A DNA stretch of 6,142 nucleotides from CAYMCQ01 sp964389025 (GTDB taxonomy: Bacteria > Verrucomicrobiota > Verrucomicrobiia > Limisphaerales > CAYMCQ01), in the NCBI GenBank assembly GCA_964389025.1, contig CAYMCQ010000128.1:1-6142 (forward strand), read 5' to 3'. Shown in pieces: positions 1 through 4,558 of this stretch (position 1 is its first letter; each line of letters begins with the position of its first letter). Made by a program: the position numbers and the translations under genes. The notes beneath the pieces are model-generated. The model did no database searches, was not told the DNA's origin, and was given only the letters and a program-made list of their open reading frames with translations.

Positions 1-28
1 ACGCCCTGAATTGTTTAACGGAGAAATT

Positions 29-58
29 TTAGGGCGTCGTGGAACTCCGCCCTCCGAA
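29..58 (+). repeat. Dispersed GC-rich repeat, copy A (with the edge of an inverted partner)
   Basis: These 30 bases, with core GGGCGTCGTGGAACTCC followed by GCCCTCCGAA, recur exactly in inverted orientation at 916-945 and nearly exactly at 963-989. Each copy can fold on itself (GGGCG with CGCCC). Bases 1-7 (ACGCCCT) are the reverse complement of 31-37, so the window probably opens inside an inverted partner and this is the right arm of a head-to-head pair. The copy ends 8 bp before the prmA start codon. The identity to other copies is seen directly; calling it a mobile REP-like family is inference. Confidence 0.85.
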
Positions 59-66
59 ATATTGAT

Positions 67-945
67 TTGAAACCGCTCTGGCAAATTTCTGTAACGACTT
101 TTCCGCAAGCAGAGGAACTTGTTTTGTCACGTCTCGAAAGAATTTTTTCGCAGCCACCGGTGGTTTATGCGGACGCAGAAAAGAAAGTTTCAGTGGTTTC
201 CGTTTATCTGGATTCAAAGCCAGCCGAAGCTCAGATCAAAGCATTGCGGAAATCCGATTGCGGAAATTTGTGGATCACGAGGTTGCGCCGCGAAGATTGG
301 GCGGAGTCGTGGAAGAAACATTTTCATCCGCTGGAAATTGGTGGCGCGCTTTTGATCAAGCCGAGTTGGAGCAAGCGTCGCGCACGAAGAGGACAAGCGG
401 TGGTAATCCTCGACCCCGGTTTGAGCTTCGGCACAGGCCAGCATCCGACGACGGAGTATTGCCTGCGGCAAATCGTCGCGCACCGAAAACCCAATGAGCA
501 GCAATCATTTCTCGATGTCGGAGCCGGCTCGGGAATTTTGGTGATTGCTGCGGCGAAGCTTGGTTATGCGCCGGTTGAGGCGTTTGATTTCGACGCCGAA
601 GCAGTGCGGGTCGCGCGGGCGAACGCGAAGAAAAACCGCGTGGATAAAAGGATTTCTCTGAGTCGTCAAGATTTGACAAAGCTCGGGCGACGAGCGTGGC
701 CCAAGTTTGATCTGATTTGCGCAAACTTGATCTCAAACCTGCTCATCGAGCAGCGCGAAAAAATTTTGTTGCGATTGAAACGCAGCGGTGTGCTGGTGCT
801 GGCCGGAATTTTGAAGAAGGAGTTTGCGCAGGTTAAACAGGCTTATGAGTATGCAGGGTTGAAGTTGATTTCGAGCCGGGCAGAAAAAGAATGGCGTTCA
901 GGAGCGTTCCGTCTGTTCGGAGGGCGGAGTTCCACGACGCCCTAA
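67..945 (+). CDS. prmA: Ribosomal protein L11 methyltransferase
   Basis: PrmA transfers methyl groups from S-adenosylmethionine to ribosomal protein L11 in the cytoplasm. The 292-residue product matches the usual family length (E. coli about 293). The N-terminal substrate-recognition domain covers roughly residues 1-90, with the family-like stretch DWAESWKKHFHPL at 78-89. The Rossmann methyltransferase domain follows: DPGLSFGTGQHPTT (116-129), the SAM-binding loop FLDVGAGSGIL (148-158), acidic FDFD (173-176) and the catalytic-region motif DLICANLISNLL (215-226). The TTG start is chosen because translation then begins MKPLWQISVTT, which fits the first PrmA strand; I see no in-frame ATG nearby and no clear Shine-Dalgarno. 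The last nine residues, FGGRSSTTP, and the stop lie inside a dispersed repeat, so the natural C-terminus has been replaced or extended. The gene appears to be transcribed alone. Confidence 0.95.
   Translation: MKPLWQISVTTFPQAEELVLSRLERIFSQPPVVYADAEKKVSVVSVYLDSKPAEAQIKALRKSDCGNLWITRLRREDWAESWKKHFHPLEIGGALLIKPSWSKRRARRGQAVVILDPGLSFGTGQHPTTEYCLRQIVAHRKPNEQQSFLDVGAGSGILVIAAAKLGYAPVEAFDFDAEAVRVARANAKKNRVDKRISLSRQDLTKLGRRAWPKFDLICANLISNLLIEQREKILLRLKRSGVLVLAGILKKEFAQVKQAYEYAGLKLISSRAEKEWRSGAFRLFGGRSSTTP
916..945 (-). repeat. Dispersed repeat, copy B, inside the prmA 3' end
   Basis: This is an exact 30-bp inverted copy of bases 29-58. It overlaps the prmA reading frame and encodes its last residues (FGGRSSTTP) and its TAA stop. 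With copy C it forms an inverted pair separated by 20 bases. Confidence 0.9.
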
Positions 946-962
946 TCTCTCCACCAAAGTTT

Positions 963-989
963 GGGCGTCGTATAACTCCGCCCTCCGAA
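963..989 (+). repeat. Dispersed repeat, copy C
   Basis: This copy has the same orientation as copy A and matches it at 25 of 27 positions (GGGCGTCGTATAACTCC replaces GGGCGTCGTGGAACTCC). It is the right arm of the inverted pair downstream of prmA. Confidence 0.85.
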
Positions 990-1127
990 GAATTTTTTTA
1001 GCAATTTTTGAGTGGATTCTCTTTTGGCGATGTCGTAATCTCAAGTCGCTTGAACCACTTGATGCCACAAGCCAAGGGTCGGCAGGCCGAAAAGGAAGGC
1101 CGCGGCATTCTTCACGCCAAAACCAGC

Positions 1128-1134
1128 AAAGGAG
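1128..1134 (+). promoter_or_regulatory. Ribosome binding site for the 54-residue protein
   Basis: AAAGGAG ends 2 nt before the ATG at 1137. The motif is strong but the spacing is short. It still favours this ATG over the in-frame TTG at 1008, which sits just after the prmA terminator and has no such site. Confidence 0.5.
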
Positions 1135-1136
1135 TT

Positions 1137-1301
1137 ATGATAAAATCATTGGACATTATCGCCGAAACCCTGCGAAACCCCAAACATCCTTTCCGCAAAA
1201 CGGACCATCTTCCGAAAAAGCCGCAGAAACATCGTTACGAGAGGCGGAAAATCAAAAGCTATCTTCACATGGGCGAGTTGCTGACGGAAGAATCTGTCTG
1301 A
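1137..1301 (+). CDS. Small basic hypothetical protein (54 aa)
   Basis: I do not recognise this protein. From the ATG it is 54 residues, beginning MIKSLDIIAETLRNPKHPF and ending YLHMGELLTEESV. Thirteen of 54 residues are Lys or Arg, concentrated at residues 13-40 in the segment FRKTDHLPKKPQKHRYERRK, while the last ten are acidic. There is no signal peptide, membrane helix or cysteine. The basic centre could bind nucleic acid or the ribosome, but that is a guess. A Shine-Dalgarno-like AAAGGAG precedes the ATG and a textbook terminator begins 24 bp after the stop, so it looks like a stand-alone expressed unit. The frame stays open upstream to a TTG at 1008 (97 aa), but that extra stretch looks less protein-like and the shorter form is preferred. 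Confidence 0.6.
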   Translation: MIKSLDIIAETLRNPKHPFRKTDHLPKKPQKHRYERRKIKSYLHMGELLTEESV

Positions 1302-1325
1302 GTTGTTTAGAGCCTTGAATTGAAC

Positions 1326-1356
1326 CGCCGCAGGCGACTGCGGCGTTTTTCTTTTT
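1326..1356 (+). terminator. Rho-independent terminator after the 54-residue gene
   Basis: A perfect 8-bp GC-rich stem, CGCCGCAG (1326-1333) with CTGCGGCG (1338-1345), has a GCGA tetraloop and is followed at once by TTTTTCTTTTT (1346-1356). Confidence 0.9.
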
Positions 1357-1357
1357 G

Positions 1358-1423
1358 TAGCGACGGTCTCTGTGGCCACCGGATTTTGTTTGTGGGATGG
1401 CGACGATCACAGACCATCGTTGC
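1358..1423. repeat. Imperfect inverted repeat, possibly a REP-like element
   Basis: The segment TAGCGACGGTCTCTGTGG (1358-1375) is related to the reverse complement of 1399-1423 (GCAACGATGGTCTGTG and onward) with a few mismatches and a 2-nt gap. The right half folds by itself: GCGACGAT (1400-1407) with ATCGTTGC (1416-1423), 8 pairs including one G-T. It lies between the terminator and the ZIP gene. Its nature is unknown. Confidence 0.4.
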
Positions 1424-1441
1424 AAACATTGCGCTTTCCGG

Positions 1442-1471
1442 CTGGCATTCGAGCGGCGGATAAATTATCAC
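1442..1471 (+). promoter_or_regulatory. Possible ZIP-gene promoter overlapped by a Fur-type palindrome
   Basis: GATAA-A-TTATC (1459-1469) is a perfect 5-1-5 palindrome; with its flanks it differs by one base from TGATAAATTATCA, close to the half-sites bound by Fur-family regulators (Fur, Zur, PerR). It overlaps a weak -10 (TATCAC, 1466-1471) that is 18 bp from a weak -35 (CTGGCA, 1442-1447). That -10 would start transcription at about the ATG at 1479. The palindrome is seen; the promoter and the regulator are inference. Confidence 0.4.
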
Positions 1472-1478
1472 TCCCACC

Positions 1479-2381
1479 ATGATTTCTTCTGCGTGGCTGC
1501 TGGGAATTTACTGCGCGCTGGTTTTGCTGGCGTCGCTGGCGGGCGGCTGGCTGCCGCTGGTGATCCGGCTCACTCACACGCGATTGCAAATGGCCATAAG
1601 CCTCGTGGCCGGTCTCATGCTCGGCATCGCGCTGCTGCATTTTCTTCCGGATGCGGCAGACAAATTGCATTCGCTCGACCAGACTGTGGCGTGGGTGCTG
1701 GGCGGTTTTCTGACAATGTTTTTTTTGCAACGGTTCTTTCATTTTCATCATCACGATTTGCCTGAGGGCGACCCTGAAGATTGTCATCACGAACATGGCG
1801 GGACTGATGAGCATGGCCACACGCATCACGCCCACACACTGGCCTATAAATCTGCGCGGCAACTTTCATGGATCGGCACAGCGCTCGGCTTGACGCTGCA
1901 CTCGCTGCTTGATGGGCTGGCGCTGGCTGCCGCAGTGCAGGCCGGCGTGACAGGCCGCGTCGGGCTGGCGGGTTTCGGTGTCGCGCTGGCCGTCATTTTG
2001 CACAAGCCGTTCGATGCGATGGCGGTGTCCACGCTGATGGCGGCGAGCGGCAGTTCGCGGGCGTCCCGGCAGTTGTTGAACGGATTGTTCGCTCTGGCAA
2101 CGCCGGTGGGAGTGGCGCTGTTTTTTTTGGGCGCGTCGCGATTTGCCGACGGCAACGGGGATTTTCTCGGTTGCGTGCTGGCGTTCTGCGCCGGGACGTT
2201 TCTTTGCATCGCCAGCAGCGACCTGTTGCCGGAGTTGCAATTTCATTCGCACGACCGCTTCAAACTATCCATCGCCCTGGTGATCGGCCTCGCAATCGCC
2301 GTGTTGGTTGGCAAATTCGAACCTCATGACCACGATGACGACACGCGCGAACCAGTAGCCGTCCGGATGCAATCGAGTTAA
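1479..2381 (+). CDS. ZIP-family divalent metal transporter
   Basis: This is a predicted inner-membrane importer of zinc or related divalent metals. The 300-residue product has about eight hydrophobic segments at roughly 6-29, 36-56, 69-88, 130-152, 160-187, 198-220, 229-247 and 262-279, the ZIP topology. TM4 carries HSLLDGLA (141-148), matching the family HNxxDGxA signature. TM5 carries HKPFD (175-179) where HxxPE is usual, so the metal-ligand Glu appears as Asp179. The loop between TM3 and TM4 (88-119) is very rich in His with Asp and Glu, including FHFHHHD and HEHGGTDEHGHTHHAH, a typical metal-sensing or metal-gathering loop. A short His/Asp tail (HDHDDD, 283-288) lies at the C-terminus. 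There is no Shine-Dalgarno before the ATG. Substrate cannot be fixed from sequence, but the zinc-free protein genes next door favour zinc. Confidence 0.88.
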   Translation: MISSAWLLGIYCALVLLASLAGGWLPLVIRLTHTRLQMAISLVAGLMLGIALLHFLPDAADKLHSLDQTVAWVLGGFLTMFFLQRFFHFHHHDLPEGDPEDCHHEHGGTDEHGHTHHAHTLAYKSARQLSWIGTALGLTLHSLLDGLALAAAVQAGVTGRVGLAGFGVALAVILHKPFDAMAVSTLMAASGSSRASRQLLNGLFALATPVGVALFFLGASRFADGNGDFLGCVLAFCAGTFLCIASSDLLPELQFHSHDRFKLSIALVIGLAIAVLVGKFEPHDHDDDTREPVAVRMQSS

Positions 2382-2396
2382 ATTTCAATCCCAAAC

Positions 2397-2429
2397 AAAA
2401 AAAATCCCGCAACTTGCGTTGCGGGATTT
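2397..2429 (-). terminator. Terminator of the dksA-like/rpmG/rpsR operon, possibly bidirectional
   Basis: A perfect 12-bp stem, AAATCCCGCAAC (2402-2413) with GTTGCGGGATTT (2418-2429), has a TTGC loop. Read on the minus strand it ends in eight consecutive T's (2404 down to 2397), ideal for rpsR, whose stop is 17 bp upstream. On the + strand only three T's follow, so it may also end ZIP transcripts, less efficiently. Confidence 0.9.
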
Positions 2430-2446
2430 GAGATCGTGGTCGGAAA

Positions 2447-2713
2447 TTATTTCATCAGCAACATCTGCCGGGCGCGCTTGATGGCGCGATTCAGTCGTCG
2501 CTGATATTGGGCGGGCAGGCCGGTGTATTTACGCGGAAGAATGCGGCCCTGGTCGGTGACGAACGTCCGGAGCAAATTCGTGTTTTTGAAATCCAGCGCG
2601 TCAATCGTGAAATCAACCTTCGGTTTCGGGCGTGGTGTGCGGTTCTCTGAAGTTCCTGTGCGACCGCCGCGGCCTTTACGGTCTTTTTTTTCCGTGTTGG
2701 TTTTGCGTGGCAT
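2447..2713 (-). CDS. rpsR: 30S ribosomal protein S18
   Basis: S18 is a small-subunit ribosomal protein that sits on the platform with S6. The 88-residue product has the family core at residues 38-88: IDALDFKNTNLLRTFV, then GRILPRKYTGLPAQYQRRL and the basic helix IKRARQMLLMK. The first 37 residues are a Lys/Arg/Gly-rich extension (MPRKTNTEKKDRKGRGGRTG) longer than in E. coli S18 (75 aa). There is no cysteine, so this is the zinc-free form. It is the last gene of a three-gene operon: its ATG follows the rpmG stop by 3 nt, which suggests translational coupling. There is no obvious Shine-Dalgarno. The partner genes rpsF and ssb, often next to rpsR elsewhere, are not in the window. Confidence 0.95.
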   Translation of the reverse strand: MPRKTNTEKKDRKGRGGRTGTSENRTPRPKPKVDFTIDALDFKNTNLLRTFVTDQGRILPRKYTGLPAQYQRRLNRAIKRARQMLLMK

Positions 2714-2716
2714 AGG

Positions 2717-2884
2717 CTACTTGATTTCTTTGTGCAACGTGTGGCGGCGCAGGGCGGGATTGTATTTCATCAGCTCCTGTTTTTCCGTCTTCAACTTTTT
2801 GTTGCGCGAGGTCACGTAGCGTGAGGGCGACTTGCCTTCCTTGCGCGCTTCGGTGCATTCGATGGTGATTTGTTCTCGCGGCAT
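2717..2884 (-). CDS. rpmG: 50S ribosomal protein L33
   Basis: L33 is a small large-subunit ribosomal protein near the E site. The 55-residue product begins MPREQITIECTEARKEG and continues with the family pattern SRYVTSRNKKLKTEKQELMK (21-40), then YNPALRRHTLHKEIK to the end. It has one cysteine (Cys10) and no CxxC pairs, so it is the zinc-free type. Its length equals that of E. coli L33. The ATG lies 2 nt after the stop of the DksA-like gene, and its TAG stop is 3 nt before rpsR, so the three genes are surely cotranscribed and probably translationally coupled. The alternative start choices are poor, because MPRE directly precedes the conserved strand. Confidence 0.95.
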   Translation of the reverse strand: MPREQITIECTEARKEGKSPSRYVTSRNKKLKTEKQELMKYNPALRRHTLHKEIK

Positions 2885-2886
2885 GG

Positions 2887-3453
2887 TTATTCTTTCTCCT
2901 TTGCAGGACGCTCATCGGCTTCTTCTTCTTCCGGTTCAACTTCCGCCCCGCCCGCCACATCCACCGAGCCGAGCGCGCCGAGCCGGCGCGAACGCAGCGC
3001 ACCTTCGCGTTCCAGTTGCGCCTGCGCGTCCACGGTAAAGCGCGTCCACGGAATCGCTTCGAGGCGGGCATTGGGAATCTTTTTCCCGGTCAATTCGCAG
3101 ACGCCGTATGTATTTTTCTCGATGCGCTTCAACGCTTCTTCGATTTCGTAAATCGCGTCCTGATCGGATGACAGCAGGCTCAGCGCAAAGTCGCGGTCGA
3201 AATTGTCCGTTCCTGAATCCGCCATGTGCAGGCTGTAGCCGGGCATTTCCTGCGCGGACTCCTTGGCCAGCCCATTTATCTGCCGGAGCAATTGCTCGCG
3301 CAATTCGAGCAGGTTGTTGTAAAACTTCGCCCACTGCGCTTTAATTTTTATCTGCCCGTTCCGCTTCGCCCTAATGGCCGGCTTTCCGAGGATCGCGGCG
3401 GCAGTTGCGATGCCTTGATTTTTGCCGCCGGACTTTTTCTTTTTGGCTGTCAC
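2887..3453 (-). CDS. DksA/TraR-family protein with degenerate zinc finger
   Basis: DksA/TraR proteins bind RNA polymerase in the secondary channel and tune initiation, classically at ribosomal promoters with ppGpp. The 188-residue product has a Lys-rich start (TAKKKKSGGK), a helical region about 38-112, and the tip sequence TDNFDRDFALSLL (82-94), whose D83 and D86 match the DxxDxA tip of DksA, with Asp88 in place of the Ala. The zinc-finger region at 116-145 (YGVCELTGKKIPNARLEAIP, then WTRFTVDAQ) keeps the CX2CX17CX2C spacing, but the four positions read Cys119, Thr122, Thr140, Ala143. It should not bind zinc normally. A disordered acidic tail closes the protein (EVEPEEEEADERPAKEKE, 171-188). 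Translation starts at GTG; no Shine-Dalgarno is visible. It leads the operon with rpmG and rpsR. Whether it acts as DksA is inferred. Confidence 0.85.
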   Translation of the reverse strand: MTAKKKKSGGKNQGIATAAAILGKPAIRAKRNGQIKIKAQWAKFYNNLLELREQLLRQINGLAKESAQEMPGYSLHMADSGTDNFDRDFALSLLSSDQDAIYEIEEALKRIEKNTYGVCELTGKKIPNARLEAIPWTRFTVDAQAQLEREGALRSRRLGALGSVDVAGGAEVEPEEEEADERPAKEKE

Positions 3454-3487
3454 AACTGAAATATATTTTTGTTTCGCTTCAATTTTT

Positions 3488-3506
3488 CCTGCCCAAAAAC
3501 AGCAGG
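3488..3506 (-). promoter_or_regulatory. Short hairpin in the possible leader of the DksA-like operon
   Basis: CCTGC and GCAGG form a 5-bp stem with a 9-nt loop, located 35-53 bases before the GTG start. It is not followed by T's in either direction. It would lie in the transcript if the operon starts at the distal promoter near 3527. The stem is short and its role is unknown. Confidence 0.2.
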
Positions 3507-3526
3507 TCCCGTTTTTGAGGTGGGTG

Positions 3527-3550
3527 AATGTAACAAAGGAATTTCGTTAC
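3527..3550 (-). promoter_or_regulatory. Possible extended -10 promoter and 21-bp palindrome upstream of the DksA-like operon
   Basis: On the minus strand TTGTTACATT gives an extended -10 (TG-T-TACATT; hexamer at 3532-3527). It resembles the folE2 element TTGCTACATT. I see no good -35. Overlapping it, 3530-3550 is a near-palindrome: GTAAC arms at the ends, AA/TT inside, and four internal positions that do not pair. This is a plausible operator for a dimeric repressor. A second -10-like TATATT lies 6 nt before the GTG but lacks a -35. Confidence 0.35.
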
Positions 3551-3629
3551 GCCATAAAAATATTCAAAAATTTTTCGTTGGGTTAAAGACCGTCAAAACG
3601 CAACCGCGTTCAAGAAAAACCAATGCAGA

Positions 3630-4457
3630 TCAGCCTTTTTCAATGCAGGCGTAGGCGTTGTGGTTGTGGATGCTCTCGAAATTCTCCGCCTCAACTTTAT
3701 ACCACGTCACGTCGGGATGCGCGTTGAGCCGGAGCGCCACGTTTCGCACGAGGTCTTCCACGAACACCGGGTTGTCATAAGCCCGCTCGGTCACGGCTTT
3801 TTCGTCCTCGCGCTTGAGCAAGGAATAAAGTTCCGAGCTGGCCGAGCTTTCGATGATTGCAATCAAGTCCTCGATCCAGACAATTTGTGCCGAGCGGATC
3901 TGAACGGTCACTTCGCCGCGCTGGTTGTGCGCGCCGCGTTCGCTGATGGCTTTTGAACATGGGCAAAGCGTCGTCACATTTGATTTCACGGTCAAAACGA
4001 AATCAATTTCCCTGCCCGTTGCCGTCGCATCGAATCGCGCGGTGTAGTCCATCACGCTTTCCATTCCCGACACCGGCGCTTTCTTGGACATGAAATACGG
4101 AAACTCCATTTCGAGATGCGACTTCGCCGCGTTGAATTTTTTTTGCATCGCGAAAAGAATGTCCTCGATGTTCTCGACATGGACGACGTTGCCGTGCGCG
4201 TTGAGCACTTCGATGAACCGACTCATGTGCGTCCCCTTGAATTCCTTCGGCAGGTCCACGAACATGCCGATGGTCGCGACGGTGTTTTGCACCGCGCGCG
4301 CCTTGTCGCGCACCTGAATCGGGAACCGCAGCCCGCGCACGCCGACCTTGTCAATGCGCAACTCGCGATGGTCGCGCTCGCTTTGTTTGTCGTGCAGAGG
4401 AACTTTCGCACGCAAGATTTTTTCGTGCTTCAAAGTCTGCGTCTCCGGTTTGGACAT
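3630..4457 (-). CDS. folE2: GTP cyclohydrolase FolE2 (type IB)
   Basis: FolE2 converts GTP to 7,8-dihydroneopterin triphosphate, the first step to folate and also the entry to queuosine-type deazapurines. The 275-residue product shows the family blocks: KVGVRGLRFPIQVRD (37-51), GTHMSRFIE (75-83), the catalytic-cysteine motif TLCPCSKAIS (163-172), GAHNQRGEV (175-183) and the C-terminal NFESIHNHNAYA (259-270). Cys165, His177, Glu261, His264 and His266 are the likely active-site or metal residues by family comparison. Unlike the unrelated FolE (IA), the IB enzyme functions with metals such as Mn and is often induced by zinc limitation. The ATG is supported by a promoter that would start transcription about at this codon. 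It lies 176 bp upstream of the DksA-like gene on the same strand; I see no strong terminator between them. Confidence 0.95.
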   Translation of the reverse strand: MSKPETQTLKHEKILRAKVPLHDKQSERDHRELRIDKVGVRGLRFPIQVRDKARAVQNTVATIGMFVDLPKEFKGTHMSRFIEVLNAHGNVVHVENIEDILFAMQKKFNAAKSHLEMEFPYFMSKKAPVSGMESVMDYTARFDATATGREIDFVLTVKSNVTTLCPCSKAISERGAHNQRGEVTVQIRSAQIVWIEDLIAIIESSASSELYSLLKREDEKAVTERAYDNPVFVEDLVRNVALRLNAHPDVTWYKVEAENFESIHNHNAYACIEKG

Positions 4458-4463
4458 GGAGGA

Positions 4464-4492
4464 AATGTAGCAAGCGCGGGAAATTTTTCCAA
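4464..4492 (-). promoter_or_regulatory. folE2 promoter, probably giving a leaderless mRNA
   Basis: On the minus strand, -35 TTGGAA (4492-4487), a 17-bp spacer and extended -10 TGC-TACATT (hexamer 4469-4464) are followed by 6 nt and the ATG at 4457. Transcription would start at or within a base or two of the start codon. The preceding TTTCCTCC is the complement of a Shine-Dalgarno, not one, which fits leaderless translation. Confidence 0.55.
4479..4490. promoter_or_regulatory. Palindrome in the folE2 promoter spacer
   Basis: GGAAA-TT-TTTCC is a perfect 5-2-5 inverted repeat that overlaps the folE2 -35 and spacer. It could be an operator. It does not match the other palindromes in the window well. 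Confidence 0.3.
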
Positions 4493-4522
4493 TTCAATCG
4501 TTATTTTGCCGACGAACACTTT

Positions 4523-4551
4523 TTGACTTTGCCACTTCATCCCTCTATTAA
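4523..4551 (+). promoter_or_regulatory. Sigma-70 promoter of the secreted EEP gene, probably leaderless
   Basis: -35 TTGACT (4523-4528, five of six consensus bases), an exact 17-bp spacer and -10 TATTAA (4546-4551, four of six) are followed by 7 nt and the ATG at 4559. Transcription should begin at the start codon. This also rules out the in-frame TTG at 4523, which is the -35 box itself. Confidence 0.65.
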
Positions 4552-4558
4552 CTTCGGC

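Larger units (their letters stand above)
916..999 (+). terminator. Probable rho-independent terminator of prmA made from repeat copies B and C
   Basis: The arms at 916-942 and 963-989 are complementary over 25 of 27 positions; the mismatches are CC at 932-933 against AT at 972-973. The loop is about 20 nt, and a run of seven T's follows at 993-999. The left arm contains the prmA stop codon. A long stem plus T-tract fits an intrinsic terminator, although the stem is longer than usual, so mRNA 3'-end protection is another possible role. Confidence 0.65.

Noticed and set aside
29..217. 62-residue minus-strand frame ending in FGGRSSTTP like PrmA
   Set aside because: The shared ending is just repeat copy A read in the equivalent frame; the rest is antisense to prmA.
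1008..1136. Longer 97-residue version of the small protein starting at TTG
   Set aside because: The TTG lies 8 bp past the prmA terminator T-run with no ribosome binding site, and the extra 43 residues have no recognisable character; the ATG at 1137 has AAAGGAG.
1407..1862. 151-residue minus-strand frame opposite the ZIP gene start
   Set aside because: It overlaps a clear membrane transporter gene and is rich in Arg/Gln/His, typical of an antisense shadow.
3595..3610. Hairpin after folE2 (AACGC/GCGTT) as terminator
   Set aside because: The stem is only 5 bp with a 4-base T-tract on the minus strand; too weak to call, so readthrough from folE2 into the DksA-like operon stays possible.
4523..4558. 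TTG start adding 12 residues to the secreted EEP protein
   Set aside because: The TTG is part of the -35 box, and the extension would place hydrophilic residues before the signal peptide.
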